Below, piece by piece: positions 1 to 10,480 of a DNA stretch of 64,000 nucleotides (position 1 is its first letter; every line of letters begins with the position of its first letter). The translations under genes and the position numbers were made by a program. The stretch is from Triticum aestivum (taxonomy: Eukaryota > Streptophyta > Magnoliopsida > Poales > Poaceae). A model generated the notes under the pieces. That model saw only the letters and a program-made list of their open reading frames with translations. It ran no database searches and was not told where the DNA came from. The stretch covers positions 221,977,325-222,041,324 of the forward strand of contig NC_057808.1 of NCBI RefSeq assembly GCF_018294505.1, in the 5' to 3' direction.

Positions 1-315
1 GGCGACCAGCTATGAATATTCCTTCTTATGTAACCGACTCCATGTAACCCTAGATCTCTCCGGTGTCTATATAAACCGGAGAGCGTAGAGTCATACAGGC
101 TAGACTTCTATGGTTTAGCCATTACGATCTCGTGGTAGATCAACTCTTGTAACACTCATAGTCATCAAGATCAATCAAGCAGGAAGTAGGGTATTACCTC
201 CATAGAGAGGGCCCGAACCTGGGTAAACATTGTGTCCCCCGTCTCCTGTTACCTTCGATCCTAGACGCATAGTTCGGGACCCCCTACCCGAGATCCGCCG
301 GTTTTGACACCGACA
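1..315 (+). repeat. 5' LTR of A, 3' portion only
   Basis: Matches 7131-7445 and, in reverse, the LTRs at 9016-9494, 42597-43074 and 56697-57173. It ends CCGGTTTTGACACCGACA. The TCTATATAAACCGGAGA promoter-like segment is at about 67-83. Confidence 0.92.
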
Positions 316-2143
316 ACGACCTCCGGCAGACCCTGGATAGCAGAGCAGGATACACCCGATCGATTTATGGATCGCGGGGACGTTCTTCGACACGTGATGA
401 TGGCTACCTATTCGGACGTGACAAACCTAGTCACGCCCGGGCCGACAACCGCAGACGAACTCCATCGGAGCTACGTCGCGACGCAGCCAGGTATAGAGGC
501 GCCGCACACCCTCTTTGCTTCACTGATGAAGTAATGGACCACGAATTCCCCGAAGGGTTCAAACCCGTGAATATTGAATCATACGACAGGACAACTGATC
601 CCACGGTATGGATCGAGGACTTTATCCTCCACATCCACATGGCCTACGGAGATGACCTCCATGCTATCAAATACCTCCCACTAAAGCTCAAAGGGCTAGC
701 TCGGCACTGGTTAAACAGCCTTCCTGAAAACTCTATTGGCAGCTGGGAGGACTTGGAAGAGGCCTTCCTCGATAACTTCCAAGGTACATATGTCCGGCCA
801 CCAGACGCCGATGACTTAAGCCACATAGTTCAACAGCCTGGGGAGTCAGCCAGCAAGTTCTGGACTAGGTTCATAACTAAAAAGAACCAGATCGTCGACT
901 ATCCGGATGCCGAAGCCCTAGCGGCCTTTAAGCACATCATCCGCGACGAATGGCTCACCCATCACCTCGGCCAAGAAAAGCCAAAATCTATGGCAGCCCT
1001 CACGGCACTCATGACATGCTTTTGTGCGGGTGAGGATAGCTCGTTGGCTCGTAGCAAAACATAGCCAGCGAGGCAGGCCCCTCTGAGGTTAAGAACAACA
1101 ACGACAAGCTCCGACGTAACAGACATAAACGCCGAAGCAATGGCGATAATACTGACGACACTACAGTCAATGCCGGATTCAGCGGCTCCAAGTCTAGCCA
1201 GTGGAAGAAACCGTACAAAAGAAACAATCAGGGACCATCCATCCAGGACCGCATACTCGATCGCCCGTGCCAGATACATGGCACCCCAGACAAACCAACC
1301 AATCATACCAACAGAGATTGTTGGGTTTTTAAACAGGCCGGCAAATTAAACGCCGAGAACAGGGAAAAGGGATCACTAAGCGAGAACGATGACGAGGAGC
1401 CCCGACAACCGAACAAAATAGTGAACATGATCTATGCTACACACATCCCCAAAAGGGAGCGCAAGCGCGCACTAAGGGACGTCTACGCGATAGAGCCAGT
1501 CACCCCAAAATTCAGTCCATGGTCGTCATTCCCGATCACCTTTGATCGTCGGGATCATCCAACTAGTATCCGTCATGGCGGTTCAGCCGCACTAGTCCTC
1601 GACCCAATCATTGATGGGTTTCACCTGACGCGCGTCCTTATGGGCGGAGGCAGCAACCTCAACCTGCTCTATCAGGATACAGTGCAAAAAATGGGCATCA
1701 ATCCATCACGGATCAAGCCCACAAAGACTACCTTTAAAGGAGTCATACCAAGTGTAGAGGCCCGTTGTACGGGCTCAATCACGCTAGAGGTTGTCTTCGG
1801 GTCTCCGGACAATTTCCGAAGTGAGGAGTTAATCTTTGACATAGTCCCCTTTTGCAGCGGCTATCACACACTGCTCGGACGAACCGCATTCGGGTGATTC
1901 AATGCAGTGCCACACTATGCTTATCTCAAGCTCAAGATGCCCGGTCCACGTGGCATCATCATGATCAACGGAAATACAGAACGCTCCCTCCGTACAGAAG
2001 AGCACACAGCTGCCTTAGCAGCAGAAGTACAGAGCGGCCTTCTCACACAGAAACCTAATTCGGCTACCGAGCCCACGGACACCGTTAAGAGGGTCCGAAC
2101 TACCCTGCAGCAGGACAGCTTGGCTCGCCAGGAGCTCGACTAG
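316..2143 (+). pseudogene. gag-protease remnant of element A
   Basis: Three open segments cover this region. 316-534 is the end of a hydrophilic N-terminal gag ORF, stopping in MK-TAA. 534-1064 starts with ATG inside that TAA (TAATG) and encodes a retrotransposon capsid-like segment (MDHEFPEGFKP..., with WIEDFILHIHMA and FLDNFQGTYVRP). 1421-2143 encodes a retropepsin-like protease, ending near SLARQELD. The protease active-site segment reads VLMGGGSNLNLLY, whereas B has VLMDGGSSLNLLY and C has ILLDGGSSINIVY, so the catalytic Asp is replaced by Gly. A stop (TGA at 1896) interrupts the protease after LLGRTAFG. A 10 bp insertion relative to B near 402-411 shifts the upstream frame. Non-functional; I am confident of the gag/protease identity from homology to B and C in this window. 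Confidence 0.8.
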
Positions 2144-3395
2144 CAATCCGGCCTCTGTCTCAGTCCCGATCAAGTGGTGGCAGTCGTGCCGCGCGTACAT
2201 AATCTCGCACTCAAAATTCCATGGGCATCGACGGAGGCATAGCTCGCTTGTGATCCACAGTGCAGCTTAACCGGCACCGGATACACACATACTTTCACTT
2301 TTACTTTTTCCTTTCAGGTCTCAATCCTGCAGGCCCCATCCGATGGTCTGATCATGGGTCCTCTCGAAGGACAAACACACCAAGACGGCAAGAAATACAG
2401 GCATATGGGGGACTTCTCTTGGTGGTTTCGTTAAACGATCACTCTACCTGTTTTTTCAGGACCCACATACAGCTCTCCCTTGGTTTTGGCATATTAAATA
2501 GCCTGTTGCTTATCGCACTACTTGTATCAATGCACCTTGACGTATTAATCAAAATTACAATGAAAACAGTTCGCGGCTGGAGCTTTAAAGCCCCAGGTTA
2601 TCACCTTTTGCGCCCTTTCTGTTTTCCTTCTTTTTTTTTCCTTTTTTCTCTTCTTCTTCCCTGTGGGTAACCCCATCAGGTAGCACCCGTACACTCGGTG
2701 CGTTCCAACTTGCCAGGGGCTTCATAGCGCCCCACAACATGGCAACAAAAGTCCGAACACTTTTACATTATAGTTCGGCACCCCTAATTTAGCACTATAT
2801 GCATTGGCTCCGAATCATGTCTTTGGTCAATAGTTGGGTTGCCCGGCTCCTGTGCTTGCTACCTTATGTTCCGCTATATCGGCTAAGGTAGTAAAGGGAG
2901 AACTACTGCGATTGTGCCCTGGTTTATCCAAAGGAGCACCTCAGTAGAGAAAGATGAAAACTGACTGTCATGATACGGCGAGAGCCGGTCAGCTGTTCGG
3001 AGGTTGCAAATCGTTGGAGATTTCTCCCGCATTACGCGAAGGATCGGTACTTCCCGATCAGACGCTCATAGCACTCTGCTTCGAATACTAGGGGTTGCGT
3101 CCATGTTTTATTGTAAAACTCCTATGGCTAAGTGAGGGCGTTCAAGCCGCATAGTCTGATTGCCTGGTTCGTCGCGCTAAACAACTCCTTCAAGGACCAT
3201 ATAATTGGATCAAGATTGTTTAGATTCCACCCCGAACACCTCCGTACTACCTACGTGGGGGCAGAAGCCGACGACTGCCAACCCTCAGATTTCATATAAC
3301 ACGGCCGCACAGGAGGAAAAAATTAAAACTTAACAAGCATTATATTAAAAAATGACTTTGTTTCATCATACAAGGCAAGGACAACATGAATGTAT
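2144..3395 (+). other. Element A spacer between gag-protease and antisense gene; no gene seen
   Basis: No ORF resembling reverse transcriptase, RNase H or integrase. The segment is shared with B in reverse orientation, including the stretch ending CTGACTGTCATGA near 2974 that borders the K insertion in B. It contains a pyrimidine-rich run at about 2625-2660. Sequence 3220-3300 matches B on the far side of the K deletion. Confidence 0.7.
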
Positions 3396-6300
3396 TCATT
3401 CGAAAATAATGTCTTGCCCACACTGCGTTGCTACAATGCGAGACCCCTCTAGGACATCCACAAAATAATGCTCAGGTGTGCGGTGCTCCTTGCCCTCTGG
3501 CGGCCCGCTGGTCAGCTCGACGGCGTCCATCTTCGCCCACCACATCTTGCAACGGGCGAAGGCCATGCGCGCACCATCAATACAGGCAGACCGCTTGACA
3601 ACGTCCACCCGAGGACAGGCATTCACCAGCCACTTCACGAGTCCGAAGTAGCTGCCGGGCATAGCTTCGGCTGGCCATAGCCGGATTATTAAATCCTTCA
3701 TGGCTAGTTCGACCACCCTATGCAGCTCCACCAGCTGTTTCAGCTGATTGGTGAAGGGCACGGGATGCTCTGGCGCAAGATACTGCGACTAGAACAATTT
3801 CTCTGTGGAGCTCCCTTCTTCGGCTCGGAAGACCTCCGCGGTGTCGGACGCACTGCGTGGCAGATCTGCGAAGGCTCCTGGAGAACTCCGAATTCGGGTT
3901 AGTAAGAAATACTTCTTCTTCATATACTTACTTTGCATACTAAACGCCTTACCCGCCGCGATCTTCCTAACCTCTTGGATCTCCTGGAGGGCACCCTGGG
4001 CTTCAACCCGGGCCGCTTCCGCGCTTTGACGAGCCTTGGAGAGTTCGGTCTCTCGAGCCGACACATCGCCCTCCAGGGTCTCGTACTTCTTCACCGTGTC
4101 CTGGAGCTCTTGCCGGACCTCGTTCAGCCGGGCCTTCAGCTTCTTGCGAGCGGCCTACTCCTTGACAGCTTTCCCCTCGGCATCGGCCAGGGCCTTCTTC
4201 AGGGCCTCGACCTCGGTCGTCGCTTCTATATATATCTGGACACTTCAGTCAATGCATATCATTTTACCTTTTTAATATAAAACGGGTTATCACATACCTT
4301 GTTTTTCTTGGAGCTGCCTCCTCACCTGGCCGAGCTCCTCCTCAGCCTGCTCCAGTCTCTGCTTCAGTCCGGAGACTTCGACAGTATGTGAGGCTGCAAC
4401 CAATAGTGACACCTGCTTATTCATTTCAGACAAGTTTAGTTAGTTTCCTGCCATAAGGGATTGATCCTTTGTCCGGTTTCTTCTTTTCGGACACCGGACA
4501 GTGTCTCAGGGGCTACTGTCTATATTGGGATTTTCTCTTCTTGCGTCGCTTACCTCAAAACCTGTCAGCAGGCTGCTGCAGGCTTCGGTTAGTCCGCTCT
4601 TGGCGGACTGAACCCTTTCAGTCACTGTGCCCATAAGAACACGGTGCTCATCCACAATGAAAGCGCCTCGCAACGCTTCCAATAGATTATCTGGTGCCCC
4701 TGGTTGGACAGGGGTCACCGGTGGAATAGGCATACCCCCTTCTTTCGAAGGAGGTTGCGTGCCGGATTCCGGAGCCGTATCGGTCTCCAGAATCGAGTCT
4801 GGTTGAGGGCCGAACTGAATACGGCCCTCATCCCCAGTCTCCAGGGGGATTGGCTCCCCCTGGTGTTCGGTGACGAGGGCTTCGCCTTCTGGCGCCTCCT
4901 GAGCCTCTCCCTGGCCTGGGAAGGTCCGTTGGGAGAGCACCTCGTCGTCTCCCTTGGCCTTGGGAGAGTAAGTGGCCGGCGGTGTCTCGCTGGCCATCTC
5001 CTTTGAGTCCAACGAACCTCTTGATGAGGATCACTGGGAGCTATCGTGGGCCGGACTGCAATAGCATAATTAACCATGTCAATACGACAAAGAGGATAGG
5101 TTAGATCTATCGGCATATACGAGTCTTAGCACTTACGATGCGGCCCGAGGCTTAGTACGGGGGCGTCGCTCCGGACTGCTGTCGATGTCCCATGCGGAAC
5201 TGCCCGCGAGCGGGCCTTTCCCCTTCTTGGGCGCCTCCGCCTTCAGAATTGTGGAGGCCGACCTCTTTTTTCTCCCCCCATCAGGGGGAGAGTTGCTCTC
5301 CTCCTCCTCCTCCTCTTCACCGTCGTCGTCTTCGGCGGCGGAGGAATGGGTCTTGTCTGCGGACATCGCGTCCGAAGCGCCCTTGCGGCGGGGGCCACTC
5401 CGCACCCCCTTGGCCTTCCCCGTGGCCTTCTTCGCCGGCGCCGTATAGGGCGCCGGCACCAGCATCTTCGCTAAACGCGGAATGACTGGTTCTTCACGCA
5501 GCGGAGCCGGGCACTGGATCTTCTTCGCCCTCTCCATCCATTCCTGAAGAAGCAATGACAATAAAAGTTCAGATATCCTCCTTGAAACAAACAAGTAGAG
5601 GACGCGTTAAAAACTTACCTCGCTGGCGGGGTGGTTAATATCGTGCACACGGTCCGAATCCGTGGCTGGCGGTATCTCGTTGCCCTTGAAGAGCCACTTC
5701 CAGGCATCTTCGCGAGTGGTCTCGAAGAGCCTCTTCAGGGTATGGTGCTTCTTCGGATTGAACTTCCATAGCAGGAGGCTTCGGCTTTGGCACGGTAGAA
5801 TCCGGCGAACTAGCATCACCTGGATTATATCGACAAGTTTGACATCCTTATCCACCATGCTTTGAACGCGCGTTTGCAGCGCTATCAGCTCATCTGGCGA
5901 ACACTAGTTCAGGCTCCTCTCGACCCAGGAGGTGAGCCGCATTGGAGCACCAGAGTTGAATTCGGCAGCTGTGGCCCAGTTGGTGCCGCGGGGTTCTGTA
6001 ATGTAGAACCATTGTTTCTGCCATTCCTTGACAGTCTCCACGAAAGTGCCTTTCGGCCCGGAGACATTAGACAGCTTACTCACAATGGCTCCTCCGCACT
6101 CCGCGTGCTGGCCATCCACCACCTTCAGCTTCACGTTGAAGACTTTGAGCCACAGCCCGAAGTGGGGTTGGATGCGGAGGAAGGCCTCACACACGACGAT
6201 GAACGCCGAGATGTTGAGGAAGGAGTTCGGGGATAGATCATGGAAGTCTATCCCGTAGTAGTACATCAGCCCGCAGACGAAAGGGTGGAGTGGAAACCCT

Positions 6301-6419
6301 AGCCCACGGAGGAAATGAGGGATTTCCTTCACCAAGTACCCGGCCACCCGAAGCTTAGTAATGTCCTTCTCCTTAACAGAGGAGACCATCCACTTGCCTT
6401 GGCCTCCGGATCCGGACAT
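3396..6419 (-). pseudogene. Antisense intron-containing gene of element A (Transposase_28-like plus coiled coil)
   Basis: Read on the minus strand, ATG at 6419. Inferred exons: 6419-5619, 5543-5137, 5055-4554, 4412-4298, 4225-3396. The donors GAG/GTAAGT, ATC/GTAAGT, GAG/GTAAGC and AAG/GTATGT pair with TTCTTCAG, CTATTGCAG, AAGCAG and TATATAG acceptors, and phases join correctly. Exon 1 carries the motif set FPLHPF, LMYYYGIDFHDL, FLNISAFIVVCEAFLRI, PHFGLWLK and WFYITEP, matching the Pfam family called putative gypsy-type transposon (Transposase_28). Exon 2 is acidic and lysine-rich, exons 4-5 look coiled-coil, and the end reads DIIFE-stop. Four in-frame stops (5904-5906 TAG, 5031-5033 TGA, 4155-4157 TAG, 3789-3791 TAG) are each one C-to-T type change from a sense codon, mostly the one retained in B, so this copy is dead. 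Biochemical function is unknown. Confidence 0.8.
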
Positions 6420-6532
6420 GGGTGAGTGCTAGCTTGAGTGGGAAGAAGATGAGAACTTGGGCGCTGGAGCTCAAGAGTGGAAGGGCAGAGGAAGAGAGAA
6501 GGCGTGGGAGAAGAAGGGGGAATCCTTATCCC

Positions 6533-6542
6533 CTTATAAAGG
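6533..6542 (-). promoter_or_regulatory. TATA box for the antisense gene of A
   Basis: On the minus strand the sequence reads CCTTTATAAGG about 115-125 bp upstream of the ATG at 6419, followed by a C/T-rich leader typical of plant 5' UTRs. The same TATA box is in B at 43501-43510, which supports a dedicated promoter independent of the LTR. Confidence 0.6.
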
Positions 6543-6966
6543 CAGTGGATACTGAACGCCTCCCCACTCGCCCTAAAACTCGCCTATTCCCAAGGGCTGT
6601 GTAAACAGCACGGTTGGGTTACCCACGCCCGCACTGATGAAAATCCCGTAATAAGGGGACACGATCTCTGCTTTGACAAGACGTGCCAATGGAAACCACA
6701 TCTCGAAACACGGAACGGCGGACAAAAATGGTTCGATATAGTGACCGAATAGATGTGATGTCATCTTGCAAAAAGTTGTCTGCAGATGGGGCTCGTGGGA
6801 TATTATATTCCCTCTGCGGGTGTGTGTGGTGCGTGTGTTACAGGTCCGGACACGTTCAATTGGTCCGAAGACTATCTTGGAGTTCGGAAGGAGGAACCCG
6901 CCTTACAATGCCGAAGACAATCAGCGCGCCGAACACCTTGTCATTGAAGCCAGGTTCAGGGGCTAC

Positions 6967-7445
6967 TGAGGGAGTCCTGGACTAAGGGGTCCTCAGGTGT
7001 CCGGCCTGTTAGCCATGGGCCGGACTGATGGGCTGTTAAGACACGAAGACCGAAGACTACACCCGAGTCCGGACAGGACTCCTCTTGGCGTGGAAGGCAA
7101 GCTTGGCGACCAAATATGTAGATTCCCTTCTTTGTAACCGACCTTGTGTAACCCTAGATCCTCCTGGTGTCTATATAAACCGGAGGACTTAGTCCGGAGA
7201 AGATATACTCATTACCATATTCATACATGCGAGACTTATAGGGTTTAGCCATTACGATCTCTTGGTAGATCAACTCTTGTAATACTCATATTCATCAAGA
7301 TCAATCAAGCAGGAAGTAGGGTATAACCTCCATAGAGAGGGCCCGAACCTGGGTAAACATTGTGTCCCCTGTCTACTGTTACCATCGACCTTAGACGCAC
7401 AGTTCAGGACCCCCTACCCGAGATCCGCCGGTTTTGACACCGACA
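6967..7445 (+). repeat. 3' LTR of A
   Basis: 479 bp, TGAGGGAGTCCTGG...GACACCGACA, with TG/CA termini. It is preceded by CCAGGTTCAGGGGCTAC, the likely polypurine tract, which B keeps in reverse at 43075-43091. A TATA-like TCTATATAAACCGG lies at about 7170. Confidence 0.92.
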
Positions 7446-9015
7446 AGGGGCCACTTGGAAAGTTATTTCTTTGGACCGATAATTCTTCGGCGTGCCGAAT
7501 ACCACATCGAGTGTTATTTTTCCCACGCACTGCGCCTCCCGCCTGAGAATGATTCCTTGAAGGTCGTGCTGCTTTGCTCGATGCGGCTCCTGTCTATTTC
7601 CATTTTGTGGAGTGTATCTTCATAGATGAGGTTTAGTCCGCTGCCGCCGTCCATGAGGACCTTGGTGAGCCGAAATCCGTCCACGATTGGACTGAGGACC
7701 AAGGCGGCTGGTGCTCGGACTGTCCTGTATTTTGGCTCGTCACCCGCATTAAAAGTTATAGCCGTGTCGTTCCAAGGATTTATTGCTGCTATTTGACAGA
7801 CTTCGGCGAGTCCGCGGAGTGCCCTTTTGCGCTTATTGTTTGAAGCGAATGTCTCGAAGACCGTCAATACTCTGGGGTCGTCGTCTTCTGGAGGGTGTTG
7901 CTCTGGGGCGTTTTTGGTAAGGATGTCCTCGCCGCTCTTGGCTACCTGCCGGAGTATCCAACATGCTCTAAGGCTGTGGGTTGATATGGTATCCGGTGTG
8001 GTGTGTATTTTGCATGGGCCATTGAGCCATCCCTCTAGAACGGTTCCGTGCCGTGTAATGGGTTTATATTTCTTGGCTATTGGACTGCGCGTGCCACGGG
8101 GATGCGCCCTTTTCGCCTGGACGAGAGGTTGAGTTGGGACCGACGGCTCCCAGCAAGCTGCCTGAGATTTCTAGGCGCTTTCCATTACGCTGTACTTCTA
8201 TACGATAGTTGCCAAGTCAGTGAAGTGTAGTATGCGGCGGTGATTGATGGCGTTGAGGATTCCTTCGTCCGCGCAGTTGTTGCAGAACGCTGATAATGCG
8301 TCCTCGTCGCGGCAATCTTTAACCTTGTCCTTGACAAGGAGGAATCTAGCCCAGAAGTGGTGGACCGTTTGCTGAGACTGCTGTTGTATGCTCATAAGAT
8401 CGCTTATGTCTGGGTGGGTGGGTGGAATTGAATCCGGACCCTGACCCGATCGATGATCCGGAGTCTGAAGATTTTCCAGACTTAACAGTCCGGGCTCCGG
8501 AGTATCTTCTGATTGCTTAGGCCCGCCGTCCGATTCTATGTTCGGAAGGCCGGTCACATCCTTTCGCTGGTGGGTATCCGGCTCTTCAGGGTCGGCGATC
8601 CGAACATAGTCCGTCTTTGGTATAGGGGAAGAGTCGCCGTCTTGCTCCTCAACTACCGATATCTGGCGGGTGACCGGTGGAGATTTGATTTCTCTTTGAT
8701 CGAGTTTAAGCCTGATCCGATCATAATCTGTGGCGATTCCCAGGGCGGCGATGCGATCAAGGAGCTCGTTTAAAGACAAAAACTCCGCCGGATCCATCTG
8801 CTTGGAGTGTTTGCAGTCGATATGAAGGGGATTTTCGATGGCCCAAGAGGTCATTGTCGGCTTAACAGCCGAACGGGCGGTCATGGTAAAGCCGCCCAGC
8901 CGGAGGGTTTGGCCTGCGGCTAGTCCTCCTCCGGCGGTGATATTGTCTTTAAGCACGAGGCGAGTCATCGATCCTGTCGTCGACGTCACAGTGGAACTCT
9001 CAATGAAAGCACCAA
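7446..9015 (-). pseudogene. gag-protease of element I
   Basis: Immediately after the LTR (minus strand) is TTGGTGCTTTCATTGAGAG, the primer-site region shared with B. The frame that follows encodes a gag-like protein (about 9015-8198; begins after ...DTDIGAFIES and includes MTRLVLKDNITAGGG and DPAEFLSLNELLDRIAALG). Its capsid part looks shortened, resuming in HHFWARFLLVKDKV. A second open stretch, 7867-7514, has the protease motif VLMDGGSGLNLIYEDTL with its catalytic Asp intact. Stops between the two segments show decay. Distinct from the gag of A and B in its N-terminus although the LTRs are close. The 3' part is cut off by the insertion of A. Confidence 0.75.
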
Positions 9016-9494
9016 TGTCGGTGTCAAAACCGGCGGATCTCGGGTAGGGGGTCCCGAACTGTGCGCTAAGGTCGATGGTAACAGGAGACAAGGGACACAA
9101 TGTTTACCCAGGTTTGGGCCCTCTCTATGGAGGTAATACCCTACTTCCTGCTTGATTGATCTTGATGAATATGAGTGTTACAAGAGTTGATCTACCACGA
9201 GATCGTAATGGCTAAACCCTAAAAGCCTAGCCTGTATGACTATAGTAATGAGTATCTCCCCCCTCCGGACTAAGTCCTCCGGCTTATATAGACACCGGGA
9301 GGATCTAGGGTTACACAAGGTCAGTTACAAAGAAAGGAATCTACATGTTTGGTCGCCAAGCTTGCCTTCCACGCCAAGGAGAGTCCCATTCGGACACGGG
9401 TGCAGTCTTCGGTCTTCGTATCTTCACGGACCATCAGTCCGGCCCATGGCTAACAGGTAGGACGCCCGAGGACCCCTTAGTCCAGGACTCCCTC
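9016..9494 (-). repeat. 5' LTR of I
   Basis: Reverse complement of the A LTR, starting TGTCGGTGTCAAAACCGG and ending ...GGACTCCCTC; the final A of the TG/CA pair appears altered. With 6967-7445 it forms an inverted pair of LTRs 1.57 kb apart. Confidence 0.9.
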
Positions 9495-10265
9495 TGTGGG
9501 TTCGATCTTACAGTGCTTGATCCGAGTGACAGAAGGGGAACCGACACGTATGTATCATTGCTACTAAGGACAAATGATGGGGTCTATTTCTACATAAATA
9601 GATCTTGTCTACATCATGTCATCATTCTTATTGCATTACTTTGTTTCTCCATGAACTTAATACACTAGAGCATGCCGGATAGCGGTCGATGTGTGGAGTA
9701 ATAGTGGTAGATGCAAGCAGGAGTCGGTCTACTAATCTTGGATGTGATGCCTATATAATGATCATTGCCTGGATATCGTCATGATTATTTGAAGTTCTAT
9801 CAATTGCCCAACAGTAATTTGTTTACCCACCGTTTGCTATTTTCTTGAGAGAAGCCACTAGTGAAACTGACGGCCCCCGGGTCTCTTTCTGATATTATTG
9901 GCCTTTGCGATCTATTCTATTTGCCTTTTATTTTCAGATCTATCAAACCCAAAAATACAAAAATACCTTGCTGCAATTTATTCTCATTTATTTTATCTCG
10001 CGTTCCCGCGATCCAATCTATCATATTTTTATCACGTCCGTTTGCCAATTTCTAGCGCCGCTACCCAAAAGGGATTGACAACCCGTTTTATACGTCGGGT
10101 TGCGAGATTTGTTATTTGTGTGTAGGTGTTGTTTACGTAGTGTTGCTGGGTTCTCCTACTGGTTCAATAACCTTGGTCTCATCACTAAGGGAAATACCTA
10201 CCGTCGTAGTGCGGCATCATCCCTTCCTCTTTGGGGAAATACCGATGTAGTCCTAGTAGACATCA
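9495..10265 (+). repeat. 5' LTR of G, 3' half (771 bp)
   Basis: Matches 39316-40086 closely (GGTTCGATCTTAC...GTCCTAGTAGACATCA). Long ORFs that cross into it (e.g. from 10100) are not genes. Confidence 0.9.
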
Positions 10266-10276
10266 AAAGGAATTTC

Positions 10277-10294
10277 TGGCGCCGTTGCTGGGGA
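10277..10294 (+). promoter_or_regulatory. Primer binding site of G
   Basis: TGGCGCCGTTGCTGGGGA, 11 bp after the LTR end. It differs by one base from the tRNA-Asp-type site TGGCGCCGTTGCCGGGGA in E, typical of Athila-lineage elements. Confidence 0.75.
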
Positions 10295-10480
10295 GACATC
10301 TTCAACATCTACCAGGTTCCTAATCACAAATCTCATCTCCTCGCAATTTACATTATTTGCCATTTGCCTCTCGTTTTCCTCTCCCCTACTTCACAAAAAT
10401 TTACCGTTTTATTCGCCCTCTTTTTAGTTCACCGTTTTCTTGCCGGATGTGTTTTTGCGTGCGTTCTTGTTTGCGCAGTC

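Larger units (their letters stand above)
1..7445 (+). mobile_element. Element A: pol-less Tat-lineage Ty3/gypsy retrotransposon (left end outside window)
   Basis: Bounded by the 3' part of a 5' LTR (1-315) and a complete 3' LTR (6967-7445) in the same orientation. Inside are a sense-strand gag-protease remnant, about 1.25 kb without coding sequence, and a long antisense spliced gene. No reverse transcriptase, RNase H or integrase is visible, so the element could move only with proteins supplied in trans. The LTR is joined directly to mid-gag sequence, so the primer site and gag start present in sister element B are missing. Antisense extra ORFs between the coding region and the 3' LTR are known from Tat-lineage elements; the lineage call rests on this and on the protein types. 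The right flank is the interior of element I, so A inserted into I. Confidence 0.85.
7446..9494 (-). mobile_element. Element I: minus-strand Tat-lineage relative of A, interrupted by A
   Basis: The 5' LTR is at 9016-9494 and gag-protease runs leftwards to 7446, where A begins. The remainder should lie left of the window. The outer LTR end (CAGGACTCCCTC at 9494) abuts the middle of an Athila-type LTR that matches G, so I inserted in G's 5' LTR. Confidence 0.8.
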
